Positions 1-5,866 of a DNA stretch of 7,028 nt are shown here, piece after piece. Positions within the stretch are counted from its first letter, which is position 1. Each line of letters begins with the position of its first letter. This stretch comes from an uncultured Synergistia bacterium. Lineage in GTDB: Bacteria > Eremiobacterota > SpSt-956 > JAKJGF01. The translations under genes and the position numbers were made by a program. The DNA lies in contig CALARM010000765.1 of NCBI GenBank assembly GCA_937888925.1, positions 1 to 7,028 on the forward strand, read 5' to 3'. The notes beneath the pieces are model-generated. The model saw only the letters and a list, made by a program, of their open reading frames with translations. It was not told the DNA's origin and ran no database searches.

Positions 1-594
1 CTTTAATGACTCCGAAGGTTTTATCTCTAAAGGTTTTTCTAAAAGTTCTTTCTTTGCCGTGCCGGCAAGGTCTGAAATTTTTATTTCTACAGGCTTATCT
101 AAAATTTCTTTCTTTGCTGATACAGCAAGGTCCGGAATGTTGTTTTTCCCCCCGGCACCGTCTGATTGTTTCAAAACCTCACTGCTCTTCCGGTTAACTT
201 CTTTATCTACTACATGGTCAATTTTATTCAGAAAGTTATCAGCACTGGCTTTTATAGAAGAAATTTCTTTTTTTACAAGAGAGTCATCCAGCAAATTGCC
301 AGTAATAGCACCGGCCATTTCGGACTGTATCTTAAGAACTGCCTCACCATGTTCGGGAGAGGATTTTAGATTTTTTACTAAATCCAATTCGTCCAATTTT
401 CCGGCAAGTTTAACAGAAACACTTTCTGTTAACTCCTGCTTCTTTTCCGCAAGAACAGCCTGAGGCGGAGATTTTACTTCCTCAGCATTTAAAGTAGATT
501 TATCTATTTTTTTTTCTAAAATTTTATCTGTTGTCTGAGGGTAACCATACAGTAAAGAAGTTTTATTTAAGTCATAATTAGAAGTATAATTCAT
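1..594 (-). CDS. Repeat-containing protein of unknown function (3' end beyond window)
   Basis: I do not recognise this family. Reading leftward from the ATG at 594-592, the frame is open for 198 codons to the window edge with no stop, so the C-terminus is missing. The protein is lysine- and glutamate-rich, with no signal peptide or membrane segment. Residues 1-150 look largely helical or charged. From residue 154 there are perfect-length 20-residue tandem repeats: PDLAVSAKKEILDKPVEIKI, then SDLAGTAKKELLEKPLEIKP, then the start of a third (SESLK) at the edge. The start lies 4 nt after the stop of the 83-aa gene. A GGAG sits at 611-608, rather far (13 nt) from the ATG, so translational coupling is likely. 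Repeats of this kind suggest an elongated helical or disordered scaffold, but that is inference. The reading frame and start are well supported; the function is unknown. Confidence 0.8.
   Translation of the reverse strand, partial: MNYTSNYDLNKTSLLYGYPQTTDKILEKKIDKSTLNAEEVKSPPQAVLAEKKQELTESVSVKLAGKLDELDLVKNLKSSPEHGEAVLKIQSEMAGAITGNLLDDSLVKKEISSIKASADNFLNKIDHVVDKEVNRKSSEVLKQSDGAGGKNNIPDLAVSAKKEILDKPVEIKISDLAGTAKKELLEKPLEIKPSESLK
16..135 (-). repeat. 60-bp in-frame tandem repeat, at least two copies
   Basis: Positions 76-135 and 16-75 are two copies of a 60-bp unit (20 codons) inside the partial left-edge gene, and bases 1-15 begin a further, more diverged copy. The first-half landmark AAGAAAGAA and the KP-[VL]-EIK segment recur at exactly 60-bp distance. 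Differences between copies are mostly conservative (I/L, D/E, V/L), which suggests selection on the protein rather than a fresh duplication. The array probably continues outside the window. Confidence 0.85.
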
Positions 595-598
595 TGAC

Positions 599-850
599 CT
601 ACATCAACTCCGATTCAATAGGACTCTCCGGAGGTTCAGGATAAACCATTTTTTCATCTTCCAGATCACATTCTTTAAAATCAGGTAAATTATCCGGCAT
701 AATAAGTGCCATATCAGGTATAGTTTTAAGCAGTGGTATTTCCAATGGTCTCAAATTTGATTGCAAATCGAAATAATCATCAAAATCGCTGAAAAATTCC
801 ATCATAAATTCAGCCTGAATTTCCTGAAATTCTTCTTCCGGCTCTGCCAT
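599..850 (-). CDS. Small acidic protein, unknown function
   Basis: An 83-residue protein I do not recognise. It is strongly acidic, with a glutamate-rich start (MAEPEEEFQEIQAEF), an aromatic/acidic stretch (FFSDFDDYFDL, about residues 19-29) and a proline/glutamate tail (YPEPPESPIESEL). There is no signal peptide or transmembrane segment; the methionine/phenylalanine-rich segment is interrupted by charges. The ATG at 850 is chosen because AGAAGG lies 10 nt upstream, and the only nearby upstream ATG (about 858) runs straight into a stop. It is the first gene of a two-gene unit with the tandem-repeat gene 4 nt downstream, behind a promoter at 936-908. Composition suggests a partly disordered binding or adaptor protein; this is inference. 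Confidence 0.7.
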   Translation of the reverse strand: MAEPEEEFQEIQAEFMMEFFSDFDDYFDLQSNLRPLEIPLLKTIPDMALIMPDNLPDFKECDLEDEKMVYPEPPESPIESELM

Positions 851-870
851 ATACTACATACCTTCTCTCT

Positions 871-905
871 CACGACTCACGACTCACGGCTCACGGCTCA
901 CGACT
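871..905 (-). repeat. Heptanucleotide array, five GTGAGTC/GTGAGCC units
   Basis: Five perfect-length 7-bp units run without gaps at 871-877, 878-884, 885-891, 892-898 and 899-905 (plus strand CACGACT, CACGACT, CACGGCT, CACGGCT, CACGACT). On the minus strand they read GTGAGYC. The array lies between the predicted promoter and the ribosome-binding site of the 83-aa gene, so it would be transcribed in that leader. Related GTGANNN arrays occur at 2410-2437 and 2995-3073. Confidence 0.9.
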
Positions 906-907
906 CA

Positions 908-936
908 ATTATCACTCAAATTCGTAAAAATGTAAA
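908..936 (-). promoter_or_regulatory. Predicted sigma-70-type promoter of the 83-aa gene unit
   Basis: On the minus strand TTTACA (936-931) is followed after exactly 17 nt by GATAAT (913-908). Both are close to the -35 and -10 consensus. Initiation would fall near 901, at the edge of the heptamer array, giving a leader of about 50 nt that includes the repeats. The promoter lies just beyond the terminator of the upstream EF-hand gene, consistent with a separate transcription unit. Confidence 0.55.
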
Positions 937-956
937 GAATCGATAGAAAAATTAAT

Positions 957-1026
957 AAAAAACGATCTGAAAGATGCTCAAGGAATATTGACTGAATTCT
1001 TCATATATTCTATCTTCCAGATCGTT
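957..1026 (-). terminator. Long-stem intrinsic terminator after the EF-hand gene
   Basis: Two 15-nt arms, 961-975 and 1012-1026, are inverted complements with one mismatch (AACGATCTGRAAGAT). On the minus strand the distal arm runs into a U-tract made by the As at 957-962. The structure starts 19 nt after the stop codon of the EF-hand gene. The roughly 36-nt intervening segment is long for a terminator loop, but it can itself pair (AAGAAT with ATTCCTT), making a two-tier hairpin. Confidence 0.75.
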
Positions 1027-1044
1027 TATATTTTACTGAATTAT

Positions 1045-1836
1045 CTATCTGACATTCAGCTTATTAAATAACTTGTTAAACATATTCAGATCATTTTGAG
1101 TAACTTCTCCGTCATTATCAAGGTCCATTAACAGGTAAACTCTTTCGGCAAGGATTTCATCCTTTTCATTTATCTTTCCGTCTCCGTCTACATCCTGACT
1201 TCCGTCAATAGCCCTGTTAATTATATTGGCATCAGCCTGGTTTATACCATCCGGTTTCGAATGTTCAGTTCTTAACGGCCACATGCCGGTTTTCCATGTT
1301 ATCTGTCCTATTTCATTGAATTTATTTATAAAGTCTTCTACTGTTTTGGCATCTTCTCCGGTTACTCTGCCAGAATCATTAACATCAAATTTTTTAATCT
1401 GTTCCTTTAATTTCTTTACATCCTGTTTATTGATTTTCTTATCACCGGTGAGATCGCCATTAATACGAACTTTCATTTTCACATTACCGGGCTGCTGTTT
1501 ATGTTTTATATAATTTTCCATTATAACTACATCACCTTCATCTACAGCACCGTCACCGTTAAAATCAAAGGTTTTTATAAAATTCTTTACTGCTTCCACA
1601 TCATCCCAGTTCACATCTCCTACCAGATTGAGCTGTGGTATTTCTTCTTCTTCTTCAGTTTCACCTGTATCTGCAACAGTAGCTGCAGCAACGCCGCCCG
1701 GCACAGGGCGAGTCGGGGGAGCAGGTGGTGCAGGAGCTCCGGGAGCTGCAGCACCGGCAGATTTTACTTCTGTTGTCTGTACCTCCGTTATTTTTGTAGA
1801 AGTAACAATTCCCATGTTAGGATTAATAGTTGACAT
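1045..1836 (-). CDS. Dockerin-like multi-EF-hand-loop protein
   Basis: A 263-aa protein with repeated calcium-binding loops of the dockerin/EF-hand type (DxNxDGxVxxxD followed by a helix). Clear loops are DFNGDGAVDEGD (91-102), DVNDSGRVTGED (151-162), DVDGDGKINEKD (215-226) and DLDNDGEVTQND (238-249). Variants occur at 128-139 (GDLTGDKKINKQD region) and about 195-202 (KPDGINQAD), with a collapsed one at 72-79. The N-terminal third is a low-complexity Ala/Pro segment (27-50) followed by a Glu run (60-65). No signal peptide is visible, which is unusual for a dockerin protein. The ATG at 1836 is preferred over a GTG nine bases upstream, because AAGGAG (1850-1845) sits 8 nt before the ATG and overlaps the GTG. 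It has its own promoter at 1918-1890 and a terminator at 957-1026. Calcium binding is expected from the loops; partner and role are unknown. Confidence 0.85.
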   Translation of the reverse strand: MSTINPNMGIVTSTKITEVQTTEVKSAGAAAPGAPAPPAPPTRPVPGGVAAATVADTGETEEEEEIPQLNLVGDVNWDDVEAVKNFIKTFDFNGDGAVDEGDVVIMENYIKHKQQPGNVKMKVRINGDLTGDKKINKQDVKKLKEQIKKFDVNDSGRVTGEDAKTVEDFINKFNEIGQITWKTGMWPLRTEHSKPDGINQADANIINRAIDGSQDVDGDGKINEKDEILAERVYLLMDLDNDGEVTQNDLNMFNKLFNKLNVR

Positions 1837-1844
1837 AAAACACA

Positions 1845-1850
1845 CTCCTT
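1845..1850 (-). promoter_or_regulatory. Ribosome-binding site that decides the EF-hand gene start
   Basis: AAGGAG on the minus strand, 8 nt upstream of the ATG at 1836-1834. It overlaps the alternative in-frame GTG (1845-1843), which therefore cannot be the start served by this site. Confidence 0.8.
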
Positions 1851-1889
1851 TTTAAATCTCTTTTCTTATTTTCTATTTTTATGTTATTT

Positions 1890-1918
1890 ACTATAACATT
1901 CACTATAATAACATGCAA
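1890..1918 (-). promoter_or_regulatory. Predicted promoter of the EF-hand gene
   Basis: Minus strand TTGCAT (1918-1913) and TATAGT (1895-1890) are separated by 17 nt. A second TATAGT lies 12 nt upstream (1907-1902) and could act as an alternative -10 if the adjacent TTGTAA repeats recruit an activator in place of a -35. The leader to the ATG would be about 45-50 nt. The region is very AT-rich. Confidence 0.6.
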
Positions 1919-1947
1919 GTTACAAATTGGTTACAAAAAGATTACAA
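1908..1947 (-). promoter_or_regulatory. Predicted operator: three TTGTAA direct repeats at 11-bp spacing
   Basis: TTGTAA occurs on the minus strand at 1947-1942, 1936-1931 and 1925-1920, a period of exactly 11 bp, ending 1 nt before the -35 element. The 30-bp part 1937-1908 matches 6179-6150 upstream of the STAND operon at 27 of 30 positions. The outermost TTGTAA coincides with the last sense codon and stop (TTG TAA) of the upstream 339-aa gene, so that copy may be fortuitous. Direct repeats at one helical turn are typical of OmpR/SARP-type regulators; that this region's STAND protein binds here is inference. Confidence 0.6.
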
Positions 1948-2961
1948 CAGATCAGTTTTCTCCAAAATATTCCTGACGTTACAGGCCATCCTAAAGAGTT
2001 CTTCCTGTTCATCTCTTAAAGCATATTTCCTGGTAAAATAGGTTTTAAATGACGGCAATTTATTATTTATGCACTTGAAGCCAAAGTAAGAAAATCTATC
2101 AACATTTAAATATTTCTTATAATTATTTATATCAGAAGAAGACATATTTAATCTCTTATAAAGGTCTAAAACATAAGGGACCGGTACTTCATCATAATCA
2201 AACTTCAGAAAACGCTCCAGTCTGTCCGTAAAAGCAAAAGACACATAAAGTATATGTTTTTCGGAAGAGAGGCTCTTACGGAACTCTGCAAACAAATCAA
2301 TAAGTTCATGGGAAAGTTTCAGTTTAACCACTATGGCAGCTATAGCTCTATAAAAGTCCTCTCCTAAATCATCTGTAAGACAGGAGAAAAAGGTTTTAAA
2401 CATAATATCGTGAAGGGTGAATGGTGAAGGGTGAAGGGAGGATAAGTCCCCATTCTTCGTTGTGACCACCCGGTTGTGGCCTTTTGATAAATTATAACGT
2501 AATGCTATATAAAGAGTCTTATATTTTGATAGGAAAGGTGCAATTTTCATTAAATAATCTATAGAATCCTGTTTTATATTCAATTCTTTCATTATCATTT
2601 CAGCTTCTTCAAAAGACACATCACACCTGTGATAAAAACTTACCTTCAAATCTTTGTTACAGGAAAAATCTACTTTAAAACATACAGGGTCGCTATCTTT
2701 AAAATATCTGTTCAAATTTTTAAAGGTTTCTATCTGTTCTTCCCCTGTACCTGAATCGGTCATAAAGGTTATAAGATTTGAAATATAATCTTCCCCTGAC
2801 CCTTCCAGCATAATGCCGAGAGAGTCAGAGCCTGGAGAAAACTCCGTCATATTATAAAGTTCTTTACTGAAAAGCGTTCTAAATCTTATAAAATCTCTTT
2901 CACTATCGAGCCAGGGGGCAAGCAATTTCACTTCTTTATCAAACAATTCAAGTTTATTCAT
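1942..2961 (-). CDS. Unassigned protein, possibly an ABBA (aromatic prenyltransferase-like) barrel
   Basis: A 339-aa protein without an obvious motif-level family match. It shows recurrent strand-strand-helix units: VCFKVDFS..LKVSFYHR then SFEEAEMIMKELNI (93-129); TLYIALRYN..MFKTFFSC (149-194); ILYVSFAF..FLKFDYDEV (237-259); YFGFKCINNKLPSFKTYF (292-309). This layout, and the order of segments as I remember them in NphB/Orf2-type soluble aromatic prenyltransferases (about 300 aa), suggests an ABBA barrel; I hold this tentatively. The ATG at 2961 is chosen because GAAAGG lies 7 nt upstream; a GTG at 3000 falls in repeat DNA. Residues about 159-185 are encoded by inserted repeat DNA. The gene follows the STAND gene by about 107 nt with no U-tract terminator between, so cotranscription is likely. 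Its stop abuts the next promoter's operator. Confidence 0.75.
   Translation of the reverse strand: MNKLELFDKEVKLLAPWLDSERDFIRFRTLFSKELYNMTEFSPGSDSLGIMLEGSGEDYISNLITFMTDSGTGEEQIETFKNLNRYFKDSDPVCFKVDFSCNKDLKVSFYHRCDVSFEEAEMIMKELNIKQDSIDYLMKIAPFLSKYKTLYIALRYNLSKGHNRVVTTKNGDLSSLHPSPFTLHDIMFKTFFSCLTDDLGEDFYRAIAAIVVKLKLSHELIDLFAEFRKSLSSEKHILYVSFAFTDRLERFLKFDYDEVPVPYVLDLYKRLNMSSSDINNYKKYLNVDRFSYFGFKCINNKLPSFKTYFTRKYALRDEQEELFRMACNVRNILEKTDLL
2404..2487 (-). repeat. In-frame repeat insertion within the 339-aa gene
   Basis: Four 7-bp units (plus strand GTGAAGG, GTGAATG, GTGAAGG, GTGAAGG; 2410-2437) lie inside the reading frame, next to a near direct repeat GTTGTGACC (2459-2467) / GTTGTGGCC (2473-2481). 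Together they encode the odd low-complexity stretch SKGHNRVVTTKNGDLSS followed by LHPSPFTLHDI. It separates two predicted strands, which would otherwise be joined by a short turn. The boundaries are estimated from the protein pattern. The heptamers lie in the opposite orientation to those at 871-905 and 3039-3073. Confidence 0.7.
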
Positions 2962-2994
2962 ACGTAGCCTTTCAGGTCTGCAACAGTTATTTTT

Positions 2995-3073
2995 ATTCAC
3001 TATTCACCGGGTGAACACAGTGGTTCGCCCCTACTTTTCACGACTCACGACTCACTATTCACGACTCACTATT
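2995..3073. repeat. Composite intergenic element: heptamers flanking a hairpin
   Basis: Five heptamers occupy 3039-3073 (CACGACT twice, CACTATT, CACGACT, CACTATT), and about two more related units (ATTCACT, ATTCACC) lie at 2995-3008. Between them GGGTGAAC (3009-3016) and GTTCGCCC (3023-3030) form an 8-bp stem with one G-T pair and a 6-nt loop, followed by CTAC. The element fills nearly the whole gap between the STAND gene and the next gene. It provides the STAND gene's TAG stop (3071-3069). The hairpin has no U-tract on the minus strand, so it is not a standard terminator; it may affect mRNA stability or processing. Confidence 0.8.
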
Positions 3074-5837
3074 CCACTTTTTCTATAAAACAAAAATTTA
3101 CGTCTTCCGAAAAATAATATTTACTTTCCTTTTGATAAGGGAGGGAAAATATCTTAATATATTTTGGTTTTTCCGGTTCAGGTTCCAGAAGTTTTCTGAG
3201 ACGGGAAATAGAGGTCTTTACTGTAGAACCGTCATTCTTATAAAATTTACTCTTCCATATGGCAGAATATAACTCTTCTAAAGTAAAACATTTGCCTCCG
3301 TTCCTGACAAAATAAAAAAGAAGGGACGCCAGATTTCTTTTACGGCTGAAATCTATAAAACCTCCGGTGTGTTCCCATACAGTACCACCTGAAAGATCTA
3401 TGAAAAGCTCAAAAGAAGACATATGTGACTTGAGCTTCTCAACTTCGGCAAAATCGGCATAATATTCCTTTTTCCCCAGCTTAATCCAGTAATTTTCACC
3501 ATTTGTTTTTGTCGGAATACTGTCAAGTTCTTTAACGAGAAATTTCTCAAGAGAAGCAAAATACTTCATGGCTTTTCTCTTTTCATGACCGCACAACTTA
3601 TCAAGCAGTGTTCTGGCTTCATTTCTCCATTTTATTCTTTCGTCATCTTCTTCAGACAGGAGGCTCATAAGGTAACTGGCTATAAAAAGCTGAAAAACAT
3701 CTACATCTCTCCGGGCTTCTTCCAGGACATGATATGCCAGAATTAAAGATTCTTTAAAATTTCCTTCCATAAGTTCTATTTCAGAAAGTATAAGAAGATT
3801 TTCTCTTTTTATATAACTGTAAGTCTCATTCAGAAGATATTTATTTTCATGAATAATCTGTTTTGCTTCTTTATATTTTTTTATTTTCACATAGAGACGG
3901 GCCATCATTGTGCTTATAATCAGTTGCTTTTCAATATCTTCCAGTTTCTTTGAAATCTCCAGAGCCTTTGAAAAATAAGAAAAAGCAAGTTCATCTTCTC
4001 CTTTTTCTTCATAAACCATAGCAGTAAAATAAAGAGAATATATCCTGAGGCGATCCGTATGGGCAATCTCAAGACCTTCTTTAAGAAATTCATAGGCTAT
4101 GTCCAGTTCACCAAGCTGATAATAATCCCAACCTATATTTAATTTCAATCCCGGTATTTCTTTAAAATTATTGTTTTTTTCGGCAAGTTTAAGGGATTTG
4201 AGATGAATCTTATGGGCTTCTTCCAGATTTCCGTATCTATCCATAACCATGCCCGTAAGAAGGGATAAACTTATTTCAATATCTTCATTTTTAATCTTTT
4301 TATTATTTATATCCAGGGCTTTTTCAAAACATTTAAGAGCTTCTTCATAATGGCGTAATTCGAAATTAATCTCCCCTTTAACTTCCAGGGTTTTAATATA
4401 GGTCAGAAGATCGCCTGACAGGTCAGAATTTTTAAGATTTATGTCAAGCAGTTCCATAGCATCTTTATAGTTCTGTAATCTCATATAACATTTTGCCCTG
4501 AGAATGATAATTTCTGCCATAAGGAGACTATCTGTTTCCTGTTCCGTTTCTTCAAGTAGATTAATAGCTTCTCTGTAATGTTCATTCATAAACAGGAGAT
4601 CCGCTTTCATAAGATCCAGCTTTACGCTTCTGTTTTCCTGCGGTATTTTGTCAATATAAAGTTCAAGTTCCCTCAATTGAAGATACATCATCATTTCATA
4701 CATTATATTTTCAAGTATTTCAACAGATTTCTCTATATCACCTGATTGTACAAAATGGTAGAAAGCTTCTTTTGAATAGATAAGTTTTTTCTCGCTGTCT
4801 GTAATACTCTCATAGTAGAAAGCACACTGTCTGTGAACTAAAGCTTTCCTGTCTTCCGATAAATGGGAATCACAGAAATGTCTGAGAAGATCATGAATAA
4901 GATAGGTATTTTCAGAATATCTGTTAAGGAGAAATTTTTGCTGCAGGCTGTTTATCAGACTGTCAAGGTTCTGTTCCCGGCATACATAGTGAAAAGCTTC
5001 TCTATATACAGGCATACGGAAGATGGAAAAAGAAAAGAGTAATTCCTTCTCTTTTTCATTCAGAGTGGTAATGACCTGTGCCAGATAATCTTCATTACTT
5101 TCTATGAAACTGGAAGGATCATTTAACAAATCACTTACAGTTCTTTCTCCGAAAAACATTGTACAGAGAAGGGTTTTAATAAGAAAGGGATGGCCGTGAG
5201 TGATTCTGTTAAAATCATTGAGCAATCTCTGTTCCAGTATATCTGTCTGTTCATGCAATTCCACCAGTTGTTTAATAAGGAGAGTGGCATCACTGTTATC
5301 CAGGCCGTAGAGTTTCTGTTCAAAGATTTCGAGCCAGCAGAGAGGAGAGACTTTCGGTCTTTCTCTTGACAGGATTATTACCTTTGAATTTTTAAGATAT
5401 TCTACAAATCGTTGAATTAAAATTATCCCGTCAGAACTTTTCAGCTTTTGATAATCATCTATAAAAATAACGCAGGACTGTCTGTTTAATATATCAATGA
5501 GATAAAGTATTCTTTCATCCAGATCCATCCTTGTGTCTTCCAGACACTGTTCAAAAAGATACTCTTCTCTGCATTTAAGCCATCTGTTAATTTCATAAAA
5601 AAAGTTTTCCAGTGACCATTCTTCTTTACAGGCCATCCAGCAGATATTTCCGTTATGAAATTTATCGATTGAACAGGCAAGAGAAAGGGCAAGAGAAGTT
5701 TTTCCGATGCCTGCTATACCATCAATCAGAATAACATTCTGACTGTCAAAACCCTTTATAAGTCTGTTCAGTTCCTTTTCCCTGCCTACAAAAATAGACG
5801 GAGGCTTTGGAAAAGTAAAATCAAGAATATTATTCAT
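3069..5837 (-). CDS. STAND NTPase-TPR regulator with C-terminal winged helix
   Basis: A 922-aa cytoplasmic signal-transduction ATPase of the STAND class. N-terminal FVGREKEL (16-23) leads into Walker A GIAGIGKTS (40-48). Walker B is CVIFIDD (122-128), a sensor-like arginine lies in IILSRERP (154-161), and GHP (215-217) matches the GxP motif of NB-ARC/MalT-type modules. Residues about 340-770 form a long array of roughly ten TPR-like helical pairs (such as YEEALKCFEKALDIN and ELAFSYFSKALEISKK), the usual ligand or partner sensor. Residues about 809-922 form an OmpR/SARP-type winged helix (NGGKCFTLEELYSAIW, recognition helix TVKTSISRLRKLLEP, then a beta hairpin). Such proteins are typically off in the ADP state and oligomerise on ligand plus ATP to activate transcription. 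The ATG at 5837 has AAAGGAAGAGG upstream. It is the middle gene of the predicted operon, and its likely targets are the TTGTAA boxes nearby (inference). Confidence 0.9.
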   Translation of the reverse strand: MNNILDFTFPKPPSIFVGREKELNRLIKGFDSQNVILIDGIAGIGKTSLALSLACSIDKFHNGNICWMACKEEWSLENFFYEINRWLKCREEYLFEQCLEDTRMDLDERILYLIDILNRQSCVIFIDDYQKLKSSDGIILIQRFVEYLKNSKVIILSRERPKVSPLCWLEIFEQKLYGLDNSDATLLIKQLVELHEQTDILEQRLLNDFNRITHGHPFLIKTLLCTMFFGERTVSDLLNDPSSFIESNEDYLAQVITTLNEKEKELLFSFSIFRMPVYREAFHYVCREQNLDSLINSLQQKFLLNRYSENTYLIHDLLRHFCDSHLSEDRKALVHRQCAFYYESITDSEKKLIYSKEAFYHFVQSGDIEKSVEILENIMYEMMMYLQLRELELYIDKIPQENRSVKLDLMKADLLFMNEHYREAINLLEETEQETDSLLMAEIIILRAKCYMRLQNYKDAMELLDINLKNSDLSGDLLTYIKTLEVKGEINFELRHYEEALKCFEKALDINNKKIKNEDIEISLSLLTGMVMDRYGNLEEAHKIHLKSLKLAEKNNNFKEIPGLKLNIGWDYYQLGELDIAYEFLKEGLEIAHTDRLRIYSLYFTAMVYEEKGEDELAFSYFSKALEISKKLEDIEKQLIISTMMARLYVKIKKYKEAKQIIHENKYLLNETYSYIKRENLLILSEIELMEGNFKESLILAYHVLEEARRDVDVFQLFIASYLMSLLSEEDDERIKWRNEARTLLDKLCGHEKRKAMKYFASLEKFLVKELDSIPTKTNGENYWIKLGKKEYYADFAEVEKLKSHMSSFELFIDLSGGTVWEHTGGFIDFSRKRNLASLLFYFVRNGGKCFTLEELYSAIWKSKFYKNDGSTVKTSISRLRKLLEPEPEKPKYIKIFSLPYQKESKYYFSEDVNFCFIEKVE

Positions 5838-5866
5838 TTCCTCTTCCTTTATTTTATAAAAATCTA

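Noticed and set aside
59..463. 134-aa open frame on the plus strand
   Set aside because: It is the antisense shadow of the open 198-codon minus-strand frame, which has a start, repeats and operon context. The plus-strand product is Ser/Phe-rich without motifs.
871..905. Possible CRISPR array
   Set aside because: The units are 7 bp with no spacers, which is a simple tandem repeat; no cas genes are present.
1837..1845. GTG at 1845 as start of the EF-hand gene (266 aa)
   Set aside because: It overlaps the AAGGAG that serves the ATG at 1836 with 8-nt spacing, and it has no ribosome-binding site of its own.
1501..1855. Plus-strand open frames opposite the EF-hand gene
   Set aside because: They mirror the Ala/Pro and Glu low-complexity codons of the EF-hand gene and have no ribosome-binding site or recognisable domain.
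2962..3000. GTG at 3000 as start of the 339-aa gene (352 aa)
   Set aside because: The GTG belongs to the heptamer repeat (GTGAATA), and the extra 13 residues are atypical. The ATG at 2961 has GAAAGG at good spacing.
3009..3030. Intrinsic terminator between the STAND gene and the 339-aa gene
   Set aside because: The hairpin lacks a U-tract on the minus strand; the following sequence is CCGGTGAATAGTG. It fits a palindromic repeat better.
5135..5692. Two 62-68-aa minus-strand frames inside the STAND gene
   Set aside because: They lie wholly within the NTPase domain in another frame. The STAND frame has Walker A, Walker B and TPR motifs.
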